From positions 51,015,028-51,079,027 of the forward strand of contig OZ024936.1 in the NCBI GenBank assembly GCA_964017235.1: a stretch of DNA of 64,000 nucleotides, read 5' to 3'. Source of the DNA: Sabellastarte sp. h YS-2021 (lineage: Eukaryota > Annelida > Polychaeta > Sabellida > Sabellidae). Made by a program: the position numbers and the translations under genes. Below the pieces are notes generated by a model. It had not been told where the DNA came from. It did not search any database and worked only from the letters and a program-made list of their open reading frames with translations. Shown here piece after piece: positions 1-11,352 of the stretch; within the stretch, counting starts at the first letter, position 1, and every line of letters starts with the position of its first letter.

Positions 1-464
1 GAATCTTCTGGTGTGGTTTGATTTGACCTTGGGCCCCTCCTTCAAGGTCAAATGAGGACAGTCAAACTTAAAAGTGCTTATAACTCGCTTATTATTGGTC
101 CTAGAGGTTTGGAATGGTAAAGCAACATATAGGAAATCATCTGCTGGGAATCTTCTGGTGTGGTCGGATTTGACCTTGGGGCCCCACGGTCAAGGTCAAA
201 TGAGGACAGCCAAACTAAAAAGTGCTTATAACTCTCTTATTATTGGTCCTAGCTGTTTGGGATGGTAAACCAACATATAGGAAATCATACACTGGGAATC
301 TTCTGGTGTGGTCGGATTTGACCATGGGCCCCCCTTCAAGGTCAAATGAGGATAGCCAAACTTAAAAGTGCTTATAACTCGCTTGTTATTGGTACTAGAG
401 GTTTTGGTGCATTGTCTTTACGGTGGATACAATTTGCATCGGTTCTCCGATGCGCTAGGTCTAG
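1..464 (+). mobile_element. Helitron-like element, 3' part with satellite B (cut by window start)
   Basis: Three ~147-bp tandem units are marked by AAAGTGCTTATAACTCGCTT at about 71, 219 and 365. Each also holds GGTCCTAGAGGTTTG and TCAAGGTCAAATGAGGA. The array is followed by a unique tail, CGGTGGATACAATTTGCATC, whose hairpin GCATCGG-TTCT-CCGATGC lies at 436-453. Seven bases later comes CTAG (461-464), then T. A short hairpin just before CTRR with insertion before T is the standard 3' terminus of Helitrons (established). The same tail ends the element at 58150-58926 and, inverted, the one at 38804. The 5' end is outside the window. No Rep/helicase coding is seen, so this copy is non-autonomous. 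Short ORFs inside are repeat artefacts. Confidence 0.72.
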
Positions 465-1888
465 TTTCATTTCTATTTGAGTGTTTTGGATTGAATTGAA
501 CTGTGACCATCATTTGTGTATATGAGTTGTTGAGTTGTATTAAAAATATGGTGTATTAGAAACTGCACGAGTGTGTGTTTTTCAATATAAATATGTATTA
601 GTGTTGGCTTTTGTGCAGTTCTCTTTTTAGTTATTTGTAAGATCAAGAATGAGTTTATGGAAGTCACAGGTTGTTTCATTGCATGCTTCTATGAAGAGAT
701 CAGACTGCTGCTAGTGTATATATTAAAAATAATGCAGTTGCTTGTATTATCACCCATAATTGTAAAGTCACAAATTACGTGTTTTTGTTGTTCACAAATA
801 ATATGTAACTGTGATATTGTGTTATGTATAACTCAAATCAGGTAAAATCATAATGTCTCAAATGCCATTTTGCTTGTTACAGATCATTTAAACTATAAAA
901 ATAATGGTGTAGTTAACACTACTCTGCTAAAACAAGCACGATTGGCTGAAACATAGAAACAGTTTTGATTAATCCTCTGAAATTGTGTCAAAATATAAAA
1001 AGTTAATGAAAATATCATCCATACGGTAAAAAATAACAAAAAGCAAATTTACTGAAAGTTTGGCATCTAATCACAGGCTGTCATCTCTGTGTTGATTTGT
1101 ATCTCACAAGTGATAATGCTGTGGACCTGTTCCAATATGACGCTCGCTGTTGAATGTGATGTAAAATCCCAACTTTGAACTTCAGATGTGTGGCATAAAA
1201 TTGTGATGGTGTATTACACATGTGATCAAATTATCCTATTATTCTAAGTCAAATAATAACCATTGGTGAATTTCACCTTTCTAACGGTATACACTTAAGT
1301 AGCTCTGTATTTTGTCAACCAATACTGTCATTTATTATATAACTTAAATGAGAGTTGAATTAGTGATATGAAAAACATAATAATTATATTGTTTTTATTC
1401 TAGAGCAGAATGTGTACAATATTCAGTTCAACTCAGTTATTGGTCTACATGGTTTATAATTAAGCAAAGAAATGCTTGCAATTTTTTGTATGTTATAAGA
1501 AGTGTGTAGCATTTTTATAAGTGACATATATTACGAAATTGAACGTTAACATGCATTGTATGTGCTAGTGCATTAGTTTGTTGTGGTTTATACATATTGT
1601 ATATTCCTATTATATGGCCGAGCCAGTAATAAATTTTAAAAACAAGTAAATCAGGCATACATTTTAAACCAGGGCTCATATTCACTGTCCTTCTTGTTCT
1701 TGGAATTGTCTTTGAACACAGACATCGCTGAGAAAAATTATCCAAAAGTTTTAAAAATCTAAAGATCATGGTGAAAAATTGGCATTTTATTATATCAACA
1801 ATGTACCAGTAATTCATTTGATAAAAGGGGAATTGTCATGTTTTTCTCTCTGTGTGTCCACACATTGCAAACACAAGATGTCCATATA
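465..1888. other. AT-rich intergenic stretch, nothing recognised
   Basis: No repeat family seen elsewhere in the window and no convincing exon were found. The ORFs here are 100 residues or shorter, lack recognisable motifs and have no supporting splice structure. Confidence 0.5.
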
Positions 1889-2645
1889 CAGTAGAACCGC
1901 GATTATCCGAACCACATGGGAGACATACAATCCGGTCGGATAATCGAGGGGTTCGGATAGATGAAGGAAACCAAAATTCACCCGTCTATGGGTTACCGAG
2001 TGGGTGATAATTGAAGAATTGTCGTTTTTATGCAATAAACATAGACGTTGGTAGTCATTAATAAAATAATTTATTATATTCGTGTCATATAGTAAAAGTG
2101 ACCCTTCATTTGTCGTTTATTTGCTCCATATCCATGGATATTATTATTTTTATTTAAAATATTCTGCGGACTTCAGCTGGTTGTGTTCCGTTGGTACTTG
2201 CATTGTTGACGTTTTAATTTTAGATTAACATCGTTCCACATTTTGTCAATTGAAAAACTCCGGGAGATTATGTATTGTAAAACCCCAAGCGAACACGCCT
2301 TCAGTGATACGTGTGTTTGATTGGTAATGCATTGATGATATCTTTTCTTTTCTACAAGTTGTCAGTGTGTGAACCTTCTCCTTGTTTTTTTGTATTTTAA
2401 TTAGGAAACTGCATAATGCATTTACTATCACTAAATGTCATTCCAGTTCTGTATATACATATAAATATATATTTAATAAAATAAAACCAATTCACTTATA
2501 GCTTAAAACATTTATCAAACAGCTGCTATCAAATAAAATGTTGGGAACATTCAGTGACTTATTTTATATTATTTGCCACATATTTCTCTGAGGTGACATA
2601 AGTGTTAAACATTTTCAGCTTCTCGTAGATCAAGGTATTACTGTA
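1889..2645. mobile_element. pogo/Tigger-like DNA transposon remnant
   Basis: The left end reads CAGTAGAACCGCGATTATCC. The right end, reverse-complemented, begins CAGTAATACCTTGATCTACG. This CAGTARWACC-type terminus is typical of pogo/Tigger-type mariner relatives, and TA lies next to both ends. An internal inverted pair GATTATCCGAAC / GTTCGGATA occurs at 1900-1960. No transposase ORF remains. Pairing of the two ends into one element is inferred. Confidence 0.4.
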
Positions 2646-2925
2646 TCCATGTGTTGATTTATCCAGTTTGGTCTGCCTCAGAACCTCACCTGCTAACTTT
2701 GATGGTCAAGGTCTGCTTGAACAATTCTGAACCCTCACCTAAGGGGTTATAATTATATTGCTTCTCAAGGATTGGTCAAACACAAACTGACAGAAAAAGG
2801 AGAATACAGGTCATAACAGACTCGAGCTATGCATACTCAATATGAACAAAATTTTAGATCGGAGAACCATGTAGTAGTTTGCAAACAAAAGTAAATAGCA
2901 TTAACAGTAAAAAATAGCATCAGAG

Positions 2926-3412
2926 ATGCCCGTACACCACAGCCTGGGGAAAATAGGTTTCAACATCATGAGATACATTAGGAGTGAAACAGTACAAACA
3001 GTGAAACAGTAGCGAAAATAACATCTAAGAGAAAGAAAATGTATGTAAAGATAAAGTGTTTTAAACAAGAAAATTCAATAGCAGGATCACAGCATTAATC
3101 AGTAAACTAAGATTATGAAGCTCTAAAACTTAGCACAATTAGCACAAGTATGTAAAAGTGCACATAATAATCAGTTGCAGCATTCTGATCAGGATACTTT
3201 CAGAGCAGTTTCAGTTATATAAAGCTCCAAATTATGTTTAAGTAGAGAAAATAACATCTAAGAGAAAGAAAATGTATGTAAAGTATAAAAACAAGACAAT
3301 TCAACAGCAAGATGACAGCATTAATCAGTAAACTAAAAATTATGAAGCTGTAAAATATATTAATTGGAGCATAGCTGTCAATGGAAAAAGCACAATTATG
3401 TAAAAGTGCACA
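2926..3412 (+). repeat. Head module of composite satellite-A element, copy 1
   Basis: It begins GAGATGCCCGTACACCACAG and continues with TTTCAACATCATGAGATACA and GTGAAACAGTACAAA. It then holds two partial copies of a block with ACTTTCAGAGCAG, GAGAAAATAACATC and GCATTAATCAGTAAACTAA. The same module occurs at 59635-60000 and inverted at 48510-48990, each time next to a satellite-A array. The element resumes after the SINE with GTCTCAAATATGGCAGGTAA at about 3793. Confidence 0.65.
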
Positions 3413-3740
3413 TTATTATTATTATTATGTATTTATACTCAGCGCAATATCTCCATATACTACAGGACTCAAAGCGCTATTTAACCAATCCGACTGTACA
3501 GGTACAGCCCCAACTCACAAGTAACTAACATTCCCCTAACTGGAAGATAGAGGCTCAAGGATGACCATTTATCAACGTCCTTGAGGTTCTTTAACCTGCC
3601 ACTGGGGAAAGGACCCAATGACAGAGGACCGCCATTTTAAGTGGTCATCCGACCACTATGTATCTGCCTGTACCTGGGTTTGAACCCACGTCCTCTGAGT
3701 TCCTAGACAAGCGTGTTACCCGCTAGGCCACAGTGGCAGA
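3413..3740 (-). mobile_element. tRNA-derived SINE, family S1
   Basis: On the minus strand the element starts CCACTGTGGCCTAGCGGGTA (box A region) and has GGGTTTGAACCC / GGGTTCAAACCC as a box B-like motif. It ends in an ATT-rich simple repeat. The conserved body includes AGGCAGATACATAGTGG, TCATTGGGTCC and a GGATTGGTTAAATAGCGCTT tail. Full or partial relatives occur at 9064-9340, 40712-40905 and 60875-61195. It is inserted within the satellite-A composite element. It is not a functional tRNA gene. Confidence 0.75.
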
Positions 3741-3825
3741 TTATAATCACTTGCAGCAATCCACATATCTTAAAGTTTGTCATAAGAGAAAGATGTCTCA
3801 AATATGGCAGGTAAACATACTTTGG

Positions 3826-4062
3826 CAGAGATTTTCCGAGATATAGCCCAGATAAGAATTTAAAGGTCAAGGTCACTCCAGCAAGATCAAAGGGTCAAAT
3901 CAAGGTCACACCATGACGTTGCACACCTACACCCCTAACCAATGTCCCTACCAGGTATCAACTTCCTATACCTTACGGTTTCCGAGATATAGCCCGGACA
4001 AGATTTTATAGGTCAAGGTCACTATGGCAAGGTCAAAGGTCAAATCAAGGTCACACCATGAC
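3826..4062 (+). repeat. Satellite A array (146-bp), first block
   Basis: About 1.6 units of the satellite holding CCGAGATATAGCCCGGACAA, TAGGTCAAGGTCACTA, CAAGGTCAAAGGTCAAATC and CACACCATGACGTTGCACAC. The period is 146 bp, measured in the large array at 47040-48510. Each unit carries five AGGTCA half-sites. Confidence 0.8.
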
Positions 4063-4790
4063 CATCTGCCAGTCATGATTGCTTTAAAAAATCCCTGACT
4101 TCTACCTGACTGACTTCATTTTCCCTGACCATCGCGGCGAAATGATGACAATCACTGTTGCATAGATCAAAGTTTTAAAAACCTTTTTGATCAACACAGT
4201 ATTAATAACTCCATGATACAATCATGAAAACAACAATTATATTGAACAAATGAGCATTGCTGTATGCAATACAATTAATACAATTTATTTACAGAGCCCA
4301 TTCAGATTGAATGCACTGAATAAAAGTACGTTGTAATTTGAAAAATTTGTGATTGCACAAACTTGTGACATGTAGTAAAATATGTTACTTCAGCATGGTC
4401 AGTTAAACAAATTAATGTCCTGTCTGTAATATACAGACATTAGTGGTGAGAAAAGTTTGACATAGTCTATGCTTAATTGAAGGGCCTTAAAATTACATAA
4501 TAATGTGCACATCATGCATTGTTCAAATTTTATAGGCCTATTAATGTAGGATCTATTAGATCGACATTTCATTTCAATTTTTGTTGTATTGCTATACACA
4601 TACATTTCCAATGTGTGCATACGTTTCCAATTTGTGGCATCATGGCTTCACTAACCTTACGCGTGCCACTCAAGAAATTCAATTTTCCCTGACTTTCTAA
4701 GGATTTTCCCAAATTTCCCTGACTTTTTTCAAAATTCCCTGACCCAGAACAAAATTTCCTGACTTTTCACTGATCGCTAGCAAATCTGTG
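4063..4790. other. AT-rich spacer splitting the satellite-A array
   Basis: Unique AT-rich sequence separates two satellite-A blocks. TCCCTGACTT-type short repeats occur near 4085-4120 and 4680-4760, in the same orientation at each margin, so this may be an inserted element. No termini could be fixed and no coding content was seen. Confidence 0.4.
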
Positions 4791-5165
4791 ACATTGCACA
4801 CCTACACCCCCATCCAATGTCCCTACCACGTATCAACTTCCTACACCTTACAGTTTCCGAGATATAGCCCGGACAAGATGTTATAGGTCAAGGCCACTAC
4901 AGCAAGCTCAAAGGTCAAATCAAAGTCACACCATAACGTTGCACACCTACAACCCCAAACTAATGTCCCTACCACGTCCTACACCTTATGGTTGCCGAGA
5001 TATAGCCCAGACAAGATTTTCAAACTCGAGGTCACCGTGGCAAGGTCAAATCAAGGTTACACCATGATGTTGCACACCTTCACCCCCTAACCAATGTCCC
5101 TACCAAGTATCAACTTCCTCCACCTTACGGTTTCTGAGATACAGCCCGGACAAACTTTTTCCCTC
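4790..5165 (+). repeat. Satellite A array, second block
   Basis: About 2.5 units follow, with the same TTACGGTTTCCGAGATAT core and AGGTCA-rich segments, some units internally deleted. Confidence 0.8.
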
Positions 5166-5250
5166 CGCCCGCATGCTCTTATGCCTTGCCCATCTGGACA
5201 CCATGGGTGAAAACAATACTCCGACAGCCTTAAGGGCTGTGGGGTAAAAA
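5160..5250 (+). repeat. Tail module of composite satellite-A element, copy 1
   Basis: The segment contains CATCTGGACACCATGGGTGA, AAACAATACTCCGACAGCC and TTAAGGGCTGTGGGGTAAAA. The inverted copy at 46955-47040 has the same order, and a diverged one is at 56225-56300. Around TTAA the sequence can fold (CCGACAGCC / GGGCTGTGGGG). Confidence 0.65.
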
Positions 5251-5690
5251 CAAAAAATTTAGTTTCATCAGGGTTGCGTTTCAATTTACTAAGAGCCATC
5301 CATTGTTCTACTTCCTGTAGGCAGGCATTCAGCTTGGTGAGAGCAACAAGTTGGGTGTTGTCCGAGTAGAATTGAAATTTTATATCCGGATGAAGGCTGA
5401 TGATTTTGCTTAGTGGAGTTGTATAAAGTGAAAATAAAAATGGACCCAGCACAGATCCTTTGGGAACTTCATAGATGAGTTTACTTAGTTCAGATAGTGT
5501 AGAACCTATCTTAATGGCCTGATGATTGTTCAGTTAGGAGACAAACCAGATCAGGACAGTTCCACTAAGACCAAACCAGTATTTGAGATAGCCAAGGAGA
5601 GTATCATGATCAATAATGTCGAAAGCTTCCGACAAGTCAAGCAACAAAGGCCCTGCAGTAAATACCAGACAATTAATATTACCCCTGGAG
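5245..5690 (-). pseudogene. Degenerate LINE reverse transcriptase fragment
   Basis: The minus-strand translation runs through RT motif A-like LDLSEAFDIIDHDTLL, motif B-like PKGSVLGPFLFSLYTTPLS and the catalytic box as FYSDN where FYADD is expected. A TAA stop interrupts the same frame between motifs A and B (near 5540). The second catalytic aspartate is replaced by Asn, so the fragment cannot be active. The style (LYTTPLS, DDTQL) is that of CR1/L2/Rex-type LINEs. The 3' side is truncated against the satellite-A tail module at about 5245. Confidence 0.8.
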
Positions 5691-6227
5691 ATAGGTAATA
5701 TCGGTGTAAATTAAAAATACTCACAAGAAATGTCTGTAGATAATGGGGGATATGAATAACAGAATAAATGATGTAGAAATACAATAGGGACATTTCACAA
5801 ACAAAAATCTGCATAATCTTTGTAATCCAGATTCAGATTTGTATTCTTTTGAATCCGTTGATCTACCTCTGAAGGTAAATCAATGGATTCATAATCCAGA
5901 TAAGGATTCAAGTAATATCACAAGCGAATCTGCTAATCTGAAGAATCTGGATTCGATGGATTATGGTTGTGAAATACATCTACTTACAGGGAATGTGGGT
6001 GATAATGGGGCATCAAACACATGTGATGATTGTAAGATAATATTATAGTAGGCAAAACAGAAGTAAAAATTATTTTGTATTGGAAAGTTCTAATGAGACA
6101 GAATGAGGCATAAAAAGGAGTCAACAGACTAGCATGTTACAATAAATTTGATATTTATTTCCAGAGATTGTTGAAACACAATACCCGCCACAGCCTCGCA
6201 CTAAAAAGCCATGTCCTTGTATATAAA
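5691..6227. other. Unassigned stretch with repeated GAATC/GATTC words
   Basis: A plus-strand 69-codon frame at 5839-6048 is rich in Ser, Asn and Asp. The DNA shows recurrent GAATCTG and GGATTC words. Nothing here matches a family I recognise, and no splice context supports an exon. Confidence 0.3.
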
Positions 6228-6404
6228 TCAAGAGTGGAACCTCTATTCCGCGACCCTCTTAGGAAAGTAACAATTAGGTCAGATAATAGAAATGTCTGAT
6301 AATTGAAGGGCTAAGTTAAACACTTAGTGTAGTGAGAGTGATTTGGAGCTCTGTTAATTGAAAATTTGAATAATATAGGGTCAGATAATTGAGGTTCTAC
6401 TGTA
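6228..6404. mobile_element. pogo-like MITE
   Basis: Ends read GAGTGGAACCTCTATTCCG on the left and AATTGAGGTTCTACTGTA on the right. Reverse-complemented, the right end is TACAGTAGAACCTCAATT. The interior is about 130 bp with GATAAT/ATTATC words and no coding. It is related to the elements at 1889 and 13245. Confidence 0.55.
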
Positions 6405-6659
6405 TTTATTTTGTCTTTGTTATAAAGAAATGTACAGTGCACACTGTCTCAAGTACATGTAGTGACGTGATAATATCAATGTTATGACCTCTTCTCAATG
6501 TACTAGAGATAACTCTACCACTTTATTCCAAATTGCTAAATTAAGAAATATACCGTAAGAAAATCTACAATTTATGGCTATTGTGTAACATTACACAACA
6601 AGAAGAAATAACCTGTTGTATAACATAATACTTAATCCCCATACTATTCCAGCATTATA

Positions 6660-6884
6660 GAGTAAGAAATCTAAAATTCGCCAGGAATCTAAAATTCGCC
6701 ACCTGTAAAACCTTAGTTAATTTTATGAAGAAAATGATGTTTTTGTCTAAAAATTGGTATTTTTCAGTTCAAAAAGCCATAATTTACTATACATTCAACA
6801 AATTTCACCACAATTCATTTATTTTATTAGTATTTTCACATGTGGCGAATTTCAGATATGTGGCGAATTTTAGATTTCTTACTC
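6660..6884 (-). mobile_element. 225-bp TA-flanked MITE (family G), copy 1
   Basis: The element runs from GAGTAAGAAATC to GATTTCTTACTC and has TA directly outside both ends. Each terminus contains the word CTAAAATTCGCCA twice in tandem, so the inverted repeat is duplicated (about 45 bp). The interior holds TTAATTTTATGAAGAAAATG. Orientation is opposite to copies 2, 3, 6 and 7. Confidence 0.85.
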
Positions 6885-6985
6885 TATGACCCTCAACATT
6901 ACCTAGATTTCAGAGTTAAGATCACTTTTTATCAAATTGATCAACTGAATGTCAACACTGTTCATTTTTTAAATTTTGGGTATTA

Positions 6986-7210
6986 GAGTAAGAAATCTAA
7001 AATTCGCCACATATCTGAAATTCGCCACGTGTGAAAATACTAATAAAATAAATGAATTGTGGTGAGATTTGTTGACTGTATGGTAAATTAAGACTTTTTG
7101 AACTGAAAAATACCAAGTTTTAGACAAAAACATCATTTTCTTCATAAAATTAACTAAGGTTTTAGAGGTGGTGAATTTTAGATTCGTGGCGAATTTTAGA
7201 TTTCTTACTC
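6986..7210 (+). mobile_element. 225-bp TA-flanked MITE (family G), copy 2
   Basis: Same termini and TA flanks as copy 1, in inverted orientation and only about 100 bp away. It begins with the CCACATATCTGAAATTCGCC form of the end. Confidence 0.85.
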
Positions 7211-8210
7211 TACAATATGGATCTAGTCAGTTACATCATGGGCACCGAAAGGACAAAAAAAAAGTTTGAAACTAAGTTTGTATACTTAGAATTCCAGTAT
7301 TTATTCATATCAAAAGACCATTGTACAACAACATAAATTCTACATCAGAAACTTTACTATCGATCAATGTCACACATTTTGACAAAGTTGTCAGCTTACC
7401 TAACTTAATTAACACATAATAAAAATTCGAAATAACTGAGATCTTGAAAGCTTTTACAATTTATCACAACCTTTTTTCCATAAATGTATAAATTAATTAA
7501 TACAATAACAACAATATCCTTTGTTTACATGACTGTGTTAAGTAAAAATATGCGCAAAAAAATAATAATATAATTGACACCTATTAAGTCAAACTTCCTA
7601 GAATCAGAACAATACATCTACTGAACAAATAAGTCCAGATAATTGTGTAAATTTCAAAAGACCTGATACTGTAAAAGTAGAAATTTTTGCTAAAAGAAAA
7701 TTTCACTGATTCTTCATTTTTAAGAAATTCACTAGAATTAATTTTCGCTAATGGCTTGTTTCTACTTGAGATACTACTACAGATTTAAAATTTCACTTGG
7801 ATTTATTTTTCACTGTCCAAGCCCATTAGCTAAAACAGCTAAAATTAATGTGCAGTGAAAATTTCAACTGATACAGTATTTTCACATATTTAAAAGGGAA
7901 TTCTAATTAACACAGTTTTCCGTGCACATTCTTTAGCACATTCATATCAGTATATGAGCGATAAAATAGAACCCATACGCTTATGCAGGGTTTTACGGAG
8001 GAATTTTTTGTGTCTTAGCCAATCAGATTCGTGGACAAAGCCGTGTCATGTTAGAATAAGATATTAACAGTTTTCCGTTAAGGGGTTCAACTGTACAATA
8101 ACAACAATAAGCTGTATATGATACCATTACAAACTACAATGTGCTGCATACAAATAACAATAAAAAGAATGTGCATTTGAAAAAAAAAATTATGTATACA
8201 CAATCATTAT
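7211..8210. other. AT-rich intergenic stretch with a duplicated segment
   Basis: No gene was seen. The segment 7926-8060 (CATATCAGTATATGAGCGAT ... GCCGTGTCATGTTAGAATAA) is repeated as 8511-8632 with about 85-90% similarity judged by eye. It therefore includes an extra end of the element described at 8339-8629. Confidence 0.5.
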
Positions 8211-8338
8211 AGAAATAGATAACGAGATTTTACAACAATAAGCGACATTAGAATCACGAAGGCGGAGCCGGAGTGATTCTAATGCGCTCATTGTTGTAAA
8301 ATCTCCTATAACCCCGAGCTCGGAGTTGTCTATTTCTA
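8211..8338. repeat. Foldback hairpin beside TTCTAACATGACA element
   Basis: Left arm words AGAAATAGATAACGAG, ATTTTACAACAATAAGC and ATTAGAATCAC are mirrored on the right by GTGATTCTAAT, GCTCATTGTTGTAAAATC and GTTGTCTATTTCT. The arms are about 47-60 bp around a GC-rich loop (GGCGGAGCC). The hairpin abuts the left end of the next element. Confidence 0.7.
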
Positions 8339-8629
8339 TTCTAACATGACATTTTAGGAGATCTTATAAAAATTAGTTTTGAAGCTATTTTGTACAAAAA
8401 TATACGAATATTCTATAAAGATTTTTTTATCAAAGAGTGCAGTTTAATTATTGAAAGAGCTACAAAATAAGATAACCCTTTTCTTTGTTAAACATCTTTA
8501 AACTTTAGCACATTCATATCAGTATATGAACGATAAAATAGAACCCATAAGGTTATGCAGGGTTTTACGAAGGAATTTTTCGTGTCTTAGCCAATCAGAA
8601 TTCGCGGAGAAGGCCGTGTCATGTTAGAA
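8339..8629. mobile_element. MITE with TTCTAACATGACA termini, copy 1
   Basis: The left end is TTCTAACATGACA and the right end is TGTCATGTTAGAA, a perfect 13-bp inverted repeat. GCCAATCAGA and GGCCG sit just inside the right end. Copy 2 at 55178-55575 shares both. There is no coding content. Confidence 0.6.
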
Positions 8630-9063
8630 TAAGATATTAAGCAAAAGGGTTAAACACACATCTATCACAGACTGAAGCATGACTAGTAGACTTGTGCTAT
8701 TTACAAAAACTGAAATTACTACGCTCAATCCCATCATTGTAAAGAAACAAAAAATACTTGATAAACACACCTGAAGCTCATTGAGTCGAATTGTAATGAA
8801 TTAAAAAGTTCCTTGAAATAGAAATATATATTGTCTTCCATATACAGAATCAGGCAACACTTCTCTTTAGTCGATTTTTATTGGGCTACCATGGCAGAAT
8901 TTGAAATGATTTGAAATGATTTGTTTTGAAATGATATTCCTTGGGATAAGATTTGACCAGATATCACCAGACATCTGGTTTACAACTGGATACAAATGTC
9001 CTGTATACTTGTAATGACTTTCTGACAGAAAATGGCACCACATAAGCTGTCCTATGTTTACCT
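8630..9063. other. AT-rich intergenic stretch, nothing recognised
   Basis: No repeat or exon recognised apart from a short GAAATGATTTG duplication near 8900-8930. Confidence 0.5.
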
Positions 9064-9340
9064 TACCACTGTGAACTGGTAACACACTCGCCTTGGAACA
9101 AAATGGACCACAGTTCAATCCTAGGTACAGTCACATACAGGCAGATACATAGTGGCTCGGATGACCACTTAAAATGACTGTCCTATCATTGGGTCCTATC
9201 ACCAGTGACCTCCAAAAGAACCTCAGGGACATTGATAAATACTAATCTCTGAGACTCTGTCCTTTATTTAGGGGAATGTCATCAGTCAACAGAGAGCCTA
9301 TGCTGTATCTGTGTAGTTGGGGTGGGTCAAATAGCATTTT
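9064..9340 (+). mobile_element. tRNA-derived SINE, family S1 (diverged copy)
   Basis: It starts CCACTGTGAACTGGTAACAC, has CAGTTCAATCCTAGGTACAG as the box B region, then AGGCAGATACATAGTGGCTC and CATTGGGTCCTATC. It lines up along its length with 60875-61195 and is older by divergence. Confidence 0.65.
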
Positions 9341-9955
9341 CTTATACAATAAAAATACTTCAGTATCTGTTCTCCAAAGAAGTGTGTAACCTTAACAGCA
9401 GTCAAATAGAAGAAAATTGTACCAAAAGTCCCAATCAAGATGACAGGACAATGAAACTGAATTATACAACCATTTACTGTAATTTTCTGGATACTTTATC
9501 AGTTTGTTTTTGACAGTTTTCATTCTTTGTCTAAAGATAACATTTTTCATTCACAAAAAGTTGTAATAATGAGAGTTTAATTTCAAGTATGAGTGTTTTG
9601 ATTGATAAATTTGCAAATATTTTTGTTTTCATTATAAATTTACAAATGTGATGGTTTTCATTAATAAATTTGTAGCTATGATAACAAAGGATGACAGGTC
9701 TCTGATACATTACATGCCTTTATTCCATCATTAAATACAAAACACTTTATTGAAAAGTATTCCCTAAGTTGTGTTTTTAATAGGTTTTTATGAGTACTGT
9801 TTTAGATGTGCATAATTCCATGCTGTATAATTATTGTAAATTTATAAGTAAATGTTTGCTTTTAGAGTTTGAATTATTTGTTAAGTTGATTATTAAGAGA
9901 CCAGAAATACAACATTTCTATTAAAACCAGAATCCTAGATACACTTTCTATTGAC

Positions 9956-10211
9956 CAGGGGCGGTATTCACTAACATTCCTATGTTAGTCTTAGTCCTAA
10001 TTTTAGTAGTTTATCATTTTCACCATATGCCTAATTTTATTTCTAATACAGTAAGCACAATTTTAGCTCTTAAATCTTCATGTAGAATCAATATACTTTT
10101 AAATTAGTAACTGAATTTGATAATTGATTTAGAGTATCATTAGAAATTGATGATTGATAATTGTGTATAAGATAGGACTAAGACTAGGAATGCCAGTGAA
10201 TACCGCCCCTG
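9956..10211. mobile_element. MITE with CAGGGGCGGTATTCACT termini
   Basis: The left end is CAGGGGCGGTATTCACTAAC. The right end is GCCAGTGAATACCGCCCCTG, its near-perfect inverted complement. The pairing extends inward (TTAGTCTTAGTCCTA / AGGACTAAGACTAGGA). I cannot see a clear target-site duplication, so superfamily is open. There is no ORF. Confidence 0.75.
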
Positions 10212-10215
10212 GGTA

Positions 10216-10560
10216 ACAGAAACAAGGCTAAAATTTGTTTCAGTCTACATACATGAGCTGCAAAGCAATCAGAAACATGAGTAGTGCACAATAAATGAAA
10301 GTCTGGAGACAACAAGGCTGAAAGGGGTTTCGGTCTGCTAGTGAGAGCTGCAAAGAGATCAGAGGCATGAGTAGCACACTGAAACAGTCACCCATCCAAG
10401 TAATAATGTGGCCCACTGCAATCTAACTTCACTGCTCATCCATCTATGCCAATTCTTATGAACGTCCAGTGACAAAAACAGGACAAAAAAAAAAAAAAAA
10501 AAAAACCAGTGATCTCTAGAAGCACGTGCCAAAGAGAGAACATGGTAAGAAATCATACTT
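10216..10560 (-). mobile_element. 5S rRNA-derived SINE-like repeat
   Basis: The minus strand carries a 5S-like core (10372-10432). Downstream of it come two copies of a segment with GCTTTGCAGCTCATG-type words, at about 10225-10290 and 10315-10380. A related segment with TGCAAAGCAATCCGAAACA lies at 22140-22235 in the RITA1-like intron. A poly-A run of about 22 bases is at 10484-10505. Assignment as a SINE is inference from a pol III-type head plus a dispersed tail. Confidence 0.5.
10372..10432 (-). pseudogene. 5S rRNA-like segment (internal promoter region)
   Basis: Read on the minus strand it has GAAGTTA, then GGGCC, then TACTTGGATGGGTGAC and TGCTA, in the order and near-spacing of the 3' half of eukaryotic 5S rRNA. 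There the family has GAAGTTAAGC, GGGCC, AGTACTTGGATGGGTGACC and GGGTGCTGTA. The rest of the 5S gene is absent, so it is not a functional 5S gene. Confidence 0.65.
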
Positions 10561-11127
10561 ACACTTTAAAGGGAATTTCTATCTAACACAGTTCATCTTA
10601 CAGATCAAGGTACAACTTTTTGAGTTCATTTACTGACACATGACACTGAATTTGTCACTGATTTTCACCTCATTATTTTTGCCAAGTGTAACAAATTGCA
10701 AATTATCGGAGAAGATATATAATATACATTGTAGTTGACCCAGTTATATGTTTTGCTAAGACATAGTTAATGCAATTAATTAAGTGGCCATAAAATAGAG
10801 AGAAACTGATGTATTATATAAATAGACTTGAATATAAAAGCAGTAACAGGTACACAGTGTCTCTGAAAAATTTAGATGTTAAGAATTTACTGCTAGGTGT
10901 CTTAAAAATACAAGTATGTTAATTGCAGTAAGAAAACTGTAAGGAATGGCTGACAAATAGAGGATAGATAAAGTCTAATCTGGAAGTACTTATGGCAAAA
11001 ATTAATCTTAAAAAAATAAACCAAACAATTCAAAGCCACTTAACAGCAATCATGAACAAATTTATCAATTGAACAATTGTCACAACAACTTAATAGGCAT
11101 GCTAATAACTAGGACTACTAGACTGTA
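10561..11127. other. AT-rich intergenic stretch, nothing recognised
   Basis: No repeat, exon or RNA gene recognised. Confidence 0.5.
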
Positions 11128-11352
11128 GAGTAAGAAATCTAAAATTCGCCACATATCTGAAATTCGCCACATGTGAAAATACTAATAAAATAAATGAATT
11201 GTGGTGAGATTTGTTGACTGTATAGTAAATTAAGGCTTTTTGAACTGAAAAATGCCAATTTTTAGATAAAAACCTCATTTTCTTCATAAAATTAACTAAG
11301 GTTTTAGAGGTGGCGAATTTTAGATTCCTGGCAAATTTTAGATTTCTTACTC
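11128..11352 (+). mobile_element. 225-bp TA-flanked MITE (family G), copy 3
   Basis: Exactly the length of copies 1, 2 and 4. It starts GAGTAAGAAATC, ends GATTTCTTACTC, and has TA on both sides. An 88-codon minus-strand ORF across it is a repeat artefact. Confidence 0.85.
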
